From NCBI RefSeq assembly GCF_044759095.2, contig NZ_JBIYSM020000004.1, forward strand, positions 62,001-126,000: a stretch of 64,000 nt of DNA, given 5' to 3'. The stretch is from JBIYSM02 sp044759095. GTDB lineage: Bacteria > Bacillota > Bacilli > Brevibacillales > Brevibacillaceae. This document shows positions 31,974-40,503 of this stretch, piece by piece. How positions within the stretch are numbered: position 1 is the first letter of the stretch; every line of letters starts with the position of its first letter. The notes below the pieces were generated by a model, which was not told the DNA's origin, did not search any database, and saw only the letters and a list, made by a program, of their open reading frames with translations. The position numbers and the translations under genes are program-made.

Positions 31974-33180
31974 TATGAAGGTTCCCGATGAGCGCGGACG
32001 ATTCGGGGCGTTTGGCGGAAAATTCGTGCCGGAGACGCTGATGAATGCCCTGGCTGAACTGGAAGAGGCTTTTGAAGACGCTCGCCGCGACCCTGCCTTC
32101 CGCGCAGAACTGAATCAATTGCTGGGCGAGTACGCGGGCAGGCCGACGCCGCTCACCTATGCCAAAAGAATGACGGAAGCATTGGGCGGAGCGCAAATCT
32201 ATTTGAAACGGGAAGATCTGAACCATACCGGCGCTCATAAACTGAACAACGCCCTGGGACAAGGTCTTTTGGCCAAACGGATGGGAAAGACCTCGATCAT
32301 CGCTGAAACGGGCGCAGGACAACACGGGGTGGCGAGTGCCACCGTCGCAGCGCGGCTCGGACTTTCCTGCAAGGTATTCATGGGCGAAGAAGATATCCGT
32401 AGACAGGCATTGAATGTCTTTCGGATGAAGCTGCTCGGAGCCGAAGTAATTCCTGCAACGTCGGGTACCCGCACCTTGAAGGATGCTACCAATGAAGCCA
32501 TTCGCCACTGGGTGTCTCATGTGGATGAGACCTTCTACGTAATCGGTTCGGTGGTTGGGCCGCATCCGTATCCGTACATGGTGCGTGAATTCCAAAAAAT
32601 CATCGGGGAAGAGACGCGCGAGCAGATTCTCGCACAGATCGGACGATTGCCTGACGAGGTGGTGGCCTGTGTAGGCGGCGGAAGCAATGCGATCGGCATG
32701 TTTTACCCGTTCCTTAAGGACGATGTGGCGCTTAGAGGGGTGGAGGCGGCGGGACATGGTCTCTCCACCGACAAGCACGCGGCCACGCTTACCCTGGGAC
32801 GTCCGGGAGTGATACACGGGGCCCTCACCTACCTGCTGCAGGACGAGTTCGGTCAAGTGCAGGAGGCGCATTCCATATCGGCGGGGCTTGATTATCCCGG
32901 CGTGGGGCCGGAGCACGCTTATTTAAAGGAAACGGGCCGAGTACAGTACACATCCGTTACCGATCAGGAAGCGCTTGATGCCGTGCAGTTCCTTTGCCGC
33001 ACGGAAGGAATTATTCCCGCATTGGAAAGCGCCCATGCCATCGCGGAGGCGATAAAGCGAGCACGGCACATGTCAGCCGATCAGATTCTGGTGATTTGCT
33101 TATCCGGCCGCGGCGACAAGGACGTGATGACCATCCAGGATGCGCTGGAAGGCCCTGTACAAGGAGGCGAAGAAGCGTGA
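31951..33180 (+). CDS. trpB: Tryptophan synthase beta chain
   Basis: Joins indole and serine to give Trp, using PLP. The 409-residue protein has the PLP lysine in HTGAHKLNNALGQ (near residue 95), GAGQHGVASAT, and the phosphate-binding string GGGSNAIGMF. It starts within trpF and overlaps trpA by 4 bases. Confidence 0.98.
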   Translation: MTIQTIGNMKVPDERGRFGAFGGKFVPETLMNALAELEEAFEDARRDPAFRAELNQLLGEYAGRPTPLTYAKRMTEALGGAQIYLKREDLNHTGAHKLNNALGQGLLAKRMGKTSIIAETGAGQHGVASATVAARLGLSCKVFMGEEDIRRQALNVFRMKLLGAEVIPATSGTRTLKDATNEAIRHWVSHVDETFYVIGSVVGPHPYPYMVREFQKIIGEETREQILAQIGRLPDEVVACVGGGSNAIGMFYPFLKDDVALRGVEAAGHGLSTDKHAATLTLGRPGVIHGALTYLLQDEFGQVQEAHSISAGLDYPGVGPEHAYLKETGRVQYTSVTDQEALDAVQFLCRTEGIIPALESAHAIAEAIKRARHMSADQILVICLSGRGDKDVMTIQDALEGPVQGGEEA

Positions 33181-33995
33181 TTCAAAAGCATAACCGCATT
33201 GATCAACTGTTTTCCGACCGCAGCAAAACGCGCTTTATTCCCTTTATCACGGTGGGGGATCCGAATCTCGAAGCCTCTTTTCACCTGGTGCATGCACTCG
33301 TTGAGGCTGGTTCCGATCTGATCGAGTTGGGCGTACCCTACTCTGATCCGCTTGCCGACGGTCCAACCATCCAGCGGGCGTCTCAGCGCGCGCTCGCCAA
33401 CCGGGTGGCAATGCCGGACGCGCTTCATTTTGTCGGACGTCTTCGGCAGTCGGGTATTCGCATACCGCTGGTGCTGTTCTCGTACTACAATCCGGTTCTG
33501 CAGTACGGACTCGATCGCTTTTTTGCCGACCTTGCCGAAAGCGGAGCGGACGGGATCGTCATTCCCGACCTTCCGGTAGAGGAAAACGAAGAAGCCACGA
33601 AAGCAGCCGGACGTTACGGTATTCATATCATATCGCTGGTGGCGCCCACCTCGGAGGCGCGGATCAGTAAAATCGGCCGGCAGGCGAGCGGTTTTCTCTA
33701 CTGTGTCTCTTCGCTCGGAGTAACGGGAACCCGGTCGCAGCTCCGCGAAGATTTGGCCGATTTCCTGGAAAAAGTGAAAGCAAATACTTCCGTCCCGACT
33801 GCTGTCGGCTTTGGCATATCCACCCCGGAGCAGGTGCGGGAGCTGGCCCCCCACGCCGACGGAATTATTGTCGGCAGCGCCATCGTGCAGGAAATTGAGC
33901 GAAATCAAGAGTTGCTAAGAGACCCTGAACAATTGCAGGCAGGCGTCGAAAAAATAAAAACGTTTGTACATCGATTGACGAGTGCGTTACAATAA
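33177..33995 (+). CDS. trpA: Tryptophan synthase alpha chain
   Basis: Cleaves indole-glycerol phosphate to indole for TrpB. The 272-residue TIM barrel has the catalytic Glu in DLIELGVPYSDPLADGP, DGIVIPDLPVEE and GFGISTPEQV. The GTG at 33177 overlaps the trpB stop and has AAGGAGG 9 bases upstream; the longer frame from 32994 lies inside trpB and is rejected. Confidence 0.97.
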   Translation: MIQKHNRIDQLFSDRSKTRFIPFITVGDPNLEASFHLVHALVEAGSDLIELGVPYSDPLADGPTIQRASQRALANRVAMPDALHFVGRLRQSGIRIPLVLFSYYNPVLQYGLDRFFADLAESGADGIVIPDLPVEENEEATKAAGRYGIHIISLVAPTSEARISKIGRQASGFLYCVSSLGVTGTRSQLREDLADFLEKVKANTSVPTAVGFGISTPEQVRELAPHADGIIVGSAIVQEIERNQELLRDPEQLQAGVEKIKTFVHRLTSALQ

Positions 33996-34025
33996 CATGA
34001 AAAACCTGTTTGGAGTGAGACGTGG

Positions 34026-35123
34026 ATGCAACCGAAGCAGCGTATTCTCAATGTCCCTGTCTATCAACCGGGGAAGCCAATCGATGACGTGAAACGTGAA
34101 TTTGGTTTGACGGAAGTCATCAAACTCGCCTCCAACGAGAACCCGTTCGGCTTCTCTCCTGACGTAAAGGAAGCAATCATGGGCCACCTGGACACGTTGG
34201 CTGTTTATCCGGACGGCGCCAGTCTGCAGCTGCGATGGGATCTGGCTGAATTTCTGAAGGTGCAGCCGGAACAGCTTATTTTCGGAAACGGTTCTGACGA
34301 AGTGGTGCAGATGATTTCCCGTGCCTATCTGGGTGAAGGGACAAATACCATCACGGCAACACCTACATTCCCGCAGTACCGTTCCAACGCCATTATCGAC
34401 GGCGCGGAGCTGATCGAAGTGCCGCTGAAGAACGGCGTGCATGATCTGGAAGCCATGGCTGACGCGATTAACGAGCAGACCCGCGTCGTTTGGGTGTGCA
34501 ACCCGAACAACCCTTCCGGTACGATTGTGACTGCAACTGAACTGGAAGCGTTTTTGAAAAGAGTGCCGCAGAACGTGCTGGTCGTGCTGGACGAAGCCTA
34601 CTATGAATACGTGGTGGCAGAAGAATATCCGCAAACGGTTCCGATGCTTTCGCAGTATCCGAACCTGATCATTCTTCGCACCTTTTCCAAAATATACGGA
34701 CTGGCTGCCCTTCGCATCGGTTACGGGATCGCCTCTGCGGAGGTTATCGACCATTTGAATCACGTTCGCGAGCCGTTCAACACGAGTTCGCTGGCACAGG
34801 CTGCCGCCCGGGCTGCCTTGAAGGATCAGTCCTTTGTGGAAAAATGCCGCAATTTGAACCGACAAGGCATGAAGCAACTGACCGACCAGTTTGACGCGTG
34901 GGGATTGGACTACTATCCGTCACAAGCCAACTTCGTTCTGGTAAACCTGAAGCAGGATTCGGACGAAGTGTTCCGCAAACTGCTGTCTCAGGGAATCATC
35001 GTTCGTTCCGGCAGAGCGCTTGGCTTCCCGGGTTACCAGCGGATTACGGTCGGCAATGCGGAACAAAACGAGAAGATTTTGCAGGCGCTTCGGGACATCG
35101 TGGCGGGTGCTTGGAAAGAGTAA
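34026..35123 (+). CDS. hisC: Histidinol-phosphate aminotransferase
   Basis: A PLP aminotransferase that serves both histidine and, in Bacillus, aromatic amino acid synthesis. The 365-residue protein has SNENPFG near the N-terminus, CNPNNPSGT, the DEAYYEY motif and the PLP lysine in TFSKIYGLAALRIGY. It lies 30 bases after trpA, as in the Bacillus supraoperon. Confidence 0.96.
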   Translation: MQPKQRILNVPVYQPGKPIDDVKREFGLTEVIKLASNENPFGFSPDVKEAIMGHLDTLAVYPDGASLQLRWDLAEFLKVQPEQLIFGNGSDEVVQMISRAYLGEGTNTITATPTFPQYRSNAIIDGAELIEVPLKNGVHDLEAMADAINEQTRVVWVCNPNNPSGTIVTATELEAFLKRVPQNVLVVLDEAYYEYVVAEEYPQTVPMLSQYPNLIILRTFSKIYGLAALRIGYGIASAEVIDHLNHVREPFNTSSLAQAAARAALKDQSFVEKCRNLNRQGMKQLTDQFDAWGLDYYPSQANFVLVNLKQDSDEVFRKLLSQGIIVRSGRALGFPGYQRITVGNAEQNEKILQALRDIVAGAWKE

Positions 35124-35131
35124 CGAAGAAC

Positions 35132-35159
35132 AGATGCCGGCCAGCCACCGGCATCTTTG
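35132..35159 (+). terminator. Intra-operon hairpin between hisC and tyrA
   Basis: AGATGCCGG (35132-35140) pairs with CCGGCATCT (35148-35156), then TTTGT. The short T-run suggests partial termination. Confidence 0.55.
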
Positions 35160-35199
35160 TCCTACTTGGGGAAACATAGAAAAAAGAGGTTGGGTGGAG

Positions 35200-36300
35200 A
35201 TGAAGACAACCATTACTGTGATTGGCGTCGGCCTGATCGGCGGTTCGATTGCCCTGGCCCTGCGGAAGGATCCGGATGTTCGCATCGTTGGATTTGACCT
35301 GCGGCAGGATTCCCTGGACAAGGCCTTGACGCTTGGTGTTATACATGCGGGTGCTACCGATTTGCAGACGGCTGTACGCGAAGCGAACGTCATCTTTCTG
35401 GCAGTACCTGTGGAACAAATCTACGGAATACTAGATCAGTTGGCTGAACTATCCCTGCAGCCCGGCGTCATTTTGACAGATGTCGGCAGCACCAAGTCTG
35501 GCATTGTCCGCTATGCACGCGATCGCATCCCGCAGCACGTAACCTTTATCGGCGGACACCCCATGGCCGGATCACACAAATCCGGTGTCGAGGCGGCAAC
35601 CGACCGCCTGTTTGAAAATGCGTATTACGTCCTGACTCCGGCGCCTGACACACCTGAGGAGCCGGTAGTCCGGCTGACCCAGCTGTTGTCCCATACCCAT
35701 GCAAAGATCGTACGCATGAATCCGGACGAACACGATCAAGTGGTGGGTGCCGTAAGCCACTTTCCCCATATTCTGGCTGCAGCTCTGGTTAACCAGGTGG
35801 CGAGTTACAACGAAGGCAACGAGTGGCACCACCGGTTGGCAGCGGGCGGTTTTCGCGACATTACGCGCATCGCTTCCAGCAATCCGCGCATGTGGCGCGA
35901 CATCCTGCTGAACAATCGCGAACACCTGCTGAAGATTGCGGAAGACTGGCGGGCCGCCCTGGATCAGATTATGGACCTGGTGGAGCGCGGCGAACAAGAG
36001 TCCATTGAGCAGTTTTTCAAGCGTGCAAGAGATTTCCGCGAAGGGCTGCCCGAACGCCAAAAAGGAGCGCTGCCGCCGCTCTACGATTTGTACATCGACA
36101 TTCCCGACCATCCTGGAGAGATCAGCCGAATTACCACGCTCCTGGGTACAAAACAGATCAACATCACCAACATTCAGATTTTGGAGGCGCGTGAAGACAT
36201 GCTGGGCGTACTCCGGATAACGTTCCGCAGTCAGGCAGAGATGGAAAAAGGAGAAGAGCTGCTGCGTTATTTTGATTACAACGTGTACAGCAGAGGATAG
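35200..36300 (+). CDS. tyrA: Prephenate dehydrogenase with ACT domain
   Basis: Oxidises prephenate to 4-hydroxyphenylpyruvate for tyrosine. The 366-residue protein has the NAD motif GVGLIGGSIALAL at its start, GGHPMAGSHKSG and FRDITRIASSNP, and a C-terminal ACT domain (YIDIPDHPGEISRITTLLG, from about residue 296) that probably senses an amino acid. The ATG at 35200 follows GGGTGGAG; an in-frame start at 35020 lies inside hisC. Confidence 0.96.
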   Translation: MKTTITVIGVGLIGGSIALALRKDPDVRIVGFDLRQDSLDKALTLGVIHAGATDLQTAVREANVIFLAVPVEQIYGILDQLAELSLQPGVILTDVGSTKSGIVRYARDRIPQHVTFIGGHPMAGSHKSGVEAATDRLFENAYYVLTPAPDTPEEPVVRLTQLLSHTHAKIVRMNPDEHDQVVGAVSHFPHILAAALVNQVASYNEGNEWHHRLAAGGFRDITRIASSNPRMWRDILLNNREHLLKIAEDWRAALDQIMDLVERGEQESIEQFFKRARDFREGLPERQKGALPPLYDLYIDIPDHPGEISRITTLLGTKQINITNIQILEAREDMLGVLRITFRSQAEMEKGEELLRYFDYNVYSRG

Positions 36301-36320
36301 AGAAAAAGGAGAGTAGAACC

Positions 36321-37601
36321 ATGCTACGCGTCCAAAAAGCAAACAGAATCGAAGGTAAGGTAAAAGTGCCCGGTGACAAGTCCATTTCCCACCGTGCCGT
36401 CATGTTCGGAGCCTTGGCGGAGGGGACGACCACCATCGAAGGATTTCTTCCCGGAGCCGATTGTCTCAGCACCATCAGCTGTTTTCGCCGGATGGGCATT
36501 GAGATCGTTCAGGAAGAAGATCGCGTAACCGTTCACGGCAAAGGCTGGTATGGACTTCAAGAACCGTCCCAGCATCTGGATGTAGGCAATTCGGGTACGA
36601 CCATTCGCCTTCTCTCCGGGATTATGGCTACACAACCGTTTCACGTTGTGATGGAGGGCGATGAATCGATTGCCAAACGGCCCATGCGCCGGGTAGTCGG
36701 ACCGCTCCGTCAGATGGGGGCCAAGATTGACGGACGCAAAGATGGCGAGTTTACGCCTTTGGCCATTCGCGGCGGTGAATTGAAAGGGATCCACTACCAG
36801 TCTCCAGTGGCGAGCGCGCAAGTGAAATCGGCCATCCTGCTGGCCGGACTGCAGGCAAAGGGCGTCACCAGCGTAACGGAGCCGCATCTCTCACGCGATC
36901 ATACGGAGCGGATGCTGCAAGCCTTTGGTGTAAGCGTCGTCCGCGACGGGCTGACCGTCTCTGTGGAGGGTGGACAACAGTTGAAGGGGAGAGACATCCG
37001 GGTGCCGGGTGACATCTCTTCCGCAGCGTTTCTCATCGCAGCGGTCATGATGGTTCCGGGCAGCTCCCTGCTGATTGAAAACGTGGGTTTAAACCCGACA
37101 CGCACAGGGATCATCGACGTGGTGAGGGCCATGGGCGGTTCTGTTGAACTGGTGAACGAACGAGTAGTGAATGAAGAGCCGGTCGCTGATCTGTCGGTCA
37201 CCTATGCCGAATTGAACGGCGTGGAGATCGGGGGAGAGATGATCCCGCGCCTCATCGACGAAGTGCCGGTGATCGCCGTCATGGCTACGCAGGCGAAGGG
37301 GAAAACCGTGATTCGCGACGCCCAGGAGTTGAAAGTGAAGGAGACGGATCGGATCGCAACAGTCGTCAGCGAGCTGTCCAAACTGGGGGCAAAAGTAACC
37401 CCGACTGACGACGGCATGATCATCGAGGGTCCAACGCCGCTCACAGGTTCACGCATCGACAGCAGGGGCGATCACAGGATCGGAATGGCCATGGCGATTG
37501 CCGGACTTGCAGCAGCAGGGGAGACATGGATCGAGAACGATGAAGCGATCGCTGTCTCGTTCCCCAACTTTGCGCAAATTCTTGCAGAAATCTGCAGGTA
37601 A
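36321..37601 (+). CDS. aroA: 3-phosphoshikimate 1-carboxyvinyltransferase (EPSP synthase)
   Basis: Joins phosphoenolpyruvate and shikimate-3-phosphate. The 426-residue protein has PGDKSISHRA near residue 16, the glyphosate-region loop GNSGTTIRLLSGI (near residue 90), DESIAKRPMRR and LKVKETDRIA. It ends the aromatic block, followed by a hairpin. Confidence 0.97.
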   Translation: MLRVQKANRIEGKVKVPGDKSISHRAVMFGALAEGTTTIEGFLPGADCLSTISCFRRMGIEIVQEEDRVTVHGKGWYGLQEPSQHLDVGNSGTTIRLLSGIMATQPFHVVMEGDESIAKRPMRRVVGPLRQMGAKIDGRKDGEFTPLAIRGGELKGIHYQSPVASAQVKSAILLAGLQAKGVTSVTEPHLSRDHTERMLQAFGVSVVRDGLTVSVEGGQQLKGRDIRVPGDISSAAFLIAAVMMVPGSSLLIENVGLNPTRTGIIDVVRAMGGSVELVNERVVNEEPVADLSVTYAELNGVEIGGEMIPRLIDEVPVIAVMATQAKGKTVIRDAQELKVKETDRIATVVSELSKLGAKVTPTDDGMIIEGPTPLTGSRIDSRGDHRIGMAMAIAGLAAAGETWIENDEAIAVSFPNFAQILAEICR

Positions 37602-37606
37602 CAAGA

Positions 37607-37636
37607 ATAAAGAACCCGTCATGGCGGGTTCTTTAT
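37607..37636. terminator. Hairpin after aroA
   Basis: A perfect 12-bp stem, ATAAAGAACCCG (37607-37618) with CGGGTTCTTTAT (37625-37636). T/A-rich ends allow termination in both directions. Confidence 0.75.
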
Positions 37637-37688
37637 CTGTTATGACTGACATTCATGTCAAAAATTTATTGATTGTTAGAGAAAATGT

Positions 37689-37716
37689 TTGACAAGCGGT
37701 AGCATTTGGTTATAAT
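37689..37716 (+). promoter_or_regulatory. Sigma-A promoter before the amidohydrolase-like gene
   Basis: A perfect TTGACA (37689-37694), 16-bp spacer, perfect TATAAT (37711-37716). Transcription would start near 37722, leaving a leader of about 180 bases. Confidence 0.8.
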
Positions 37717-37773
37717 GAAATTACAGTATGGTTTCTCTCCACTCCTATCCAATACATTTGCACACATGTGCTG

Positions 37774-37817
37774 CCGCCGTTTGAATGCGCTTACAAGCGC
37801 GACGGCGGTTCTTTTTT
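37774..37817 (+). terminator. Terminator inside the leader of the amidohydrolase-like gene
   Basis: CCGCCGT (37774-37780) pairs with ACGGCGG (37802-37808), enclosing GCGCT/AGCGC (37787-37791 with 37796-37800), followed by TTCTTTTTTT. It would end transcripts about 95 bases after the start. The rest of the 303-base gap, 37818-37904, holds the ribosome site and no other gene. Confidence 0.75.
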
Positions 37818-37904
37818 TGCTTCGGGTTTTTCGTACTTTTTTCCCTTCTCACGCATATGCTCGTACTACGAATAGGACGGACGAGCCGATGGGAGGGACA
37901 AGCC

Positions 37905-39035
37905 GTGCAGCAAAACGAACTGTTGATAAAAAACGGCACAATGATTACGTCGCATGGTTACATGGAAGCAGACCTATGGATACGTAACGGCAAAATTCAC
38001 AGGGTTGCCAAGGATACCCTGGAAAAGTTTGCGTTACACTCGTTTGGTAACAACGGCCTTGAAGTGATAGACGCCAGCGACATGTACCTGCTCCCTGGAT
38101 TTGTCACAATGACGCCAGTACCCCTTATGCGCCTGCGCAGCGCTCAAGAATACATAAACCACGTCCAGGGCTTGGTTCGGGACGGTTATACGTTCCTCTT
38201 GGATACCCTGCATGTAGAGGGCTGGATGGAACCAGCGCAAGTGCTTTACCAAAAAGCGATTCACTTCAACAATCTGATCGATTACAGTGTCCGGATCGGA
38301 ATGGATGCAGCCCATTTTCACGTAGACAAGATCAGGCCGCTCTGTCAACAAGGGTTTCGTCTGTTTCAACTGATTCTGAATACATGCGAAGACCTGCAGC
38401 TCCTGCGCTGGGATGAACTGTCCTCTCTTCAGCACCAATATAGATTTTCTGTTCACCTGCACATTCCTCGCGACGCGCGTATGGGCGCACAGGAACGGGA
38501 TGTGGCGCTGCAACGCTGGATGGAAATGTGCCGGCATGCCAAAATTCGCACCTGCATCCCGTATGGCGATCCGCTTGAACGAACCGAGCGAGAACCGTTT
38601 TACCACGTGACGCAGGTGGATGGGGAAAGGGCCGGTCGCGTACTGGAGTATCTCGCGGATCACCGGTATCGTTCCCTCTCCGTAGTGGCTGCGTTGACAG
38701 ACATTTCAGTTGACCTGCGGAGGAAGTCATGGAAGGCGGAGGATCTGCTCCATTACCTGGTCAGAATCGCATCGACAAATATCGCCAAAGCCATTGGCCT
38801 CTACCCGCAAAAAGGCAGCTTCACCCCGGGGGCTGATGCGGATATTCTTTTCGTAAAAAAGACAGACTTATTGACAAAAATTGATCTTTCAACTATTCTC
38901 AATCTTAGTGAATGCCGTCTTCCAACATCTGTTATGTCGAACGGTAGATGGATCTTTCACGAGGAACACTTCGCTCAGACGGTTGGAATGGGCAGATGCC
39001 TTCTTGATACCAAACCCTATAATTATGTCATATAA
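37905..39035 (+). CDS. Amidohydrolase-like protein without the HxH metal motif
   Basis: A ~376-residue protein with the overall layout of dihydroorotase/hydantoinase-type amidohydrolases: an N-terminal beta part (LLIKNGTMITSHGYMEADLWIRNGKIHRV) and a C-terminal part (YPQKGSFTPGADADILFV) flank a barrel. Where family members have PGFxDxHxH, this protein reads LLPGFVTMTPVPLMRLRS, so the metal-binding histidines are missing. It may be a scaffold or binding protein rather than an enzyme. The GTG at 37905 lies 7 bases after GGGAGGG; the frame continues upstream to 37785, but that would read through the terminator. Confidence 0.75.
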   Translation: MQQNELLIKNGTMITSHGYMEADLWIRNGKIHRVAKDTLEKFALHSFGNNGLEVIDASDMYLLPGFVTMTPVPLMRLRSAQEYINHVQGLVRDGYTFLLDTLHVEGWMEPAQVLYQKAIHFNNLIDYSVRIGMDAAHFHVDKIRPLCQQGFRLFQLILNTCEDLQLLRWDELSSLQHQYRFSVHLHIPRDARMGAQERDVALQRWMEMCRHAKIRTCIPYGDPLERTEREPFYHVTQVDGERAGRVLEYLADHRYRSLSVVAALTDISVDLRRKSWKAEDLLHYLVRIASTNIAKAIGLYPQKGSFTPGADADILFVKKTDLLTKIDLSTILNLSECRLPTSVMSNGRWIFHEEHFAQTVGMGRCLLDTKPYNYVI

Positions 39036-39056
39036 CCCCATATTTGGGGGTTTTTT
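39034..39056 (+). terminator. Terminator after the amidohydrolase-like gene
   Basis: AACCCC with GGGGTT around ATATTT, then TTTTTT; it begins at the stop codon. Confidence 0.85.
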
Positions 39057-39103
39057 CGTAAAGGATTCTGTCAAAAATGCGAGAAAAAAGTATCGTTAGG
39101 CAG

Positions 39104-39131
39104 CGCAACTTTTTACATCCCCGGCAGTCTA
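39104..39131 (+). promoter_or_regulatory. Possible ECF-type promoter of the sigma gene
   Basis: GCAACTTTTT, with AAC at 39107-39109, then 16 bases to AGTCTA (39126-39131) resembles the AAC-N16-CGTC pattern of Bacillus ECF promoters, so the gene may control itself. The first base of the -10 differs (A for C). Confidence 0.4.
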
Positions 39132-39185
39132 TATTTAGCAAAAGGCCGCTGAGGGATCGGAATCGCTAAGGGGGTATTCCTGGTA

Positions 39186-39779
39186 ATGACCGATTCCCAG
39201 CTTATCCGCGAGTTAAAAGAAGGCAATGTGGAGTGCTATGCCGAGTTGATCCGTCGGTATGAAAAGAAAATCCTCGCCTTTGTCACCCATATGTTGAGAC
39301 AAGCGCATCTGGAACACATGGCTGAGGATATCTGTCAAGAGACGTTTTACAAGGCGTACAAGAGCATCCACTCGTTCCGCGATGTAGAAGCCACCTTCTC
39401 CACCTGGCTTTACACCATTGCTCGAAATTCCGTGCTCAGTGAGCTGCGCAAGAGTCGGAACTCCGATGTCTACCTGGAGGATACGGTTCAGATACCGGTT
39501 GTATCCATCGAGCGCTTGCCAGAGCAGGAGCTGTTGCGCAATGAGCGCGAGGTGCTGGTTCGTCAGGCAATAAACAGTTTGCCGGAAAAGCAGCGCTCAG
39601 CACTTATCCTGCGTGAATACGAACAGATGGATTACAACGAAATCGCATCGATTCTCGATTTAACGGTAAGTTCGGTCAAATCCCTGCTGTTTCGCGCACG
39701 ACAAAGCATTCGAGCGGAGTTGGAAACCTACATCTTGGACCCACAATTGGATGAAGCTGAAGGGATGAATAAACGATGA
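39186..39779 (+). CDS. ECF RNA polymerase sigma factor
   Basis: A 197-residue group 4 sigma factor. Region 2 is visible at about residues 20-90 (YAELIRRYEKKILAFV, EDICQETFYKAYKSIHSF, STWLYTIARN) and region 4 at about 125-180 (SLPEKQRSALILREYEQMDYNEIASILDLTVSSVKSLLFRARQ). It is cotranslated with the anti-sigma gene (ATGA overlap). Such pairs usually respond to envelope stress; the signal here is unknown. It sits where Bacillus has aroA next to ypiA, so it is an insertion relative to that order. Confidence 0.9.
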   Translation: MTDSQLIRELKEGNVECYAELIRRYEKKILAFVTHMLRQAHLEHMAEDICQETFYKAYKSIHSFRDVEATFSTWLYTIARNSVLSELRKSRNSDVYLEDTVQIPVVSIERLPEQELLRNEREVLVRQAINSLPEKQRSALILREYEQMDYNEIASILDLTVSSVKSLLFRARQSIRAELETYILDPQLDEAEGMNKR

Positions 39780-40426
39780 GATGTGAAGAAGTCCAAGAAT
39801 ACATACCGGATTACGCCGACAAACTTTTGCCGGAAGTAACCAGCCGTCGGATAGACAACCACCTGGCATCCTGTAAATCCTGCAGGTCCGAATACGTTGT
39901 ATGGGCGGAAAGCGGAAACTGGATTCAGGCGGAAAAAGAACAATATGCCTCCGTGTCCACTGCCCGGTCGATCGTGGATGCAGTCATGAATCGCATCCTC
40001 TCCGAGGAGAAATGGGCGATACCATTTGGCAAAAAGGTTTTTACTCTCACCGCCAGAATGCGCCGTTTTAGCCTGAGTGCAGCAGCCGTTCTGCTCCTGT
40101 TGTGCGGGTTTAGCTTATACAACAACACCCATTCTCCCCAAGAGACAAACGCATTGCTTGTTGGAGGAGAAGTCGTTTCCATGAACGTGGAAAAAGCGCC
40201 GCAAGTCATTTCCTCTTCCATACAATCGGATGACGGTACATACATTGTGGAATCAGAGCCCGTATCCGCTGAAAGTGAACCGACCTCCAAATCCTCTCCC
40301 TCTGTCTTGCCCATTGATGGGGAAACCACAGAAGGCGAGCCTGCCAAGCCAAAGTACAGTTTAATTCTCAGCTTTTTTGGTATACTGGTTACCGTGCTTG
40401 CGATGAGCTGGCTGACAAGGGTATAG
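39776..40426 (+). CDS. Anti-sigma factor with zinc-finger-like domain
   Basis: A 216-residue protein with an N-terminal ASD/zf-HC2 domain (MRCEEVQEYIPDYADKLL, then HLASCKSC, the Hx3Cx2C zinc site near residues 29-36), a membrane helix at about residues 102-117, a Ser/Glu/Pro-rich outer segment, and a second hydrophobic helix near the C-terminus (SLILSFFGILVTVLAMSWL). The layout suggests it holds the sigma factor at the membrane. The second helix is unusual for the class. Confidence 0.83.
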   Translation: MRCEEVQEYIPDYADKLLPEVTSRRIDNHLASCKSCRSEYVVWAESGNWIQAEKEQYASVSTARSIVDAVMNRILSEEKWAIPFGKKVFTLTARMRRFSLSAAAVLLLLCGFSLYNNTHSPQETNALLVGGEVVSMNVEKAPQVISSSIQSDDGTYIVESEPVSAESEPTSKSSPSVLPIDGETTEGEPAKPKYSLILSFFGILVTVLAMSWLTRV

Positions 40427-40439
40427 CCATCACATATGG

Positions 40440-40464
40440 AAAGACCGTCTGCGGACGGTCTTTT
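40440..40464 (+). terminator. Terminator after the anti-sigma gene
   Basis: GACCGTC with GACGGTC around TGCG (40450-40453), with flanking AAA/TTTT. Confidence 0.85.
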
Positions 40465-40503
40465 CGAACTACAGGACGACTGAACCATAACGAGGTGATC
40501 GAC

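Noticed and set aside
32994..33176. N-terminal extension of trpA into trpB
   Set aside because: The extra 61 codons overlap trpB, have no ribosome site and no similarity to TrpA; the GTG at 33177 fits well.
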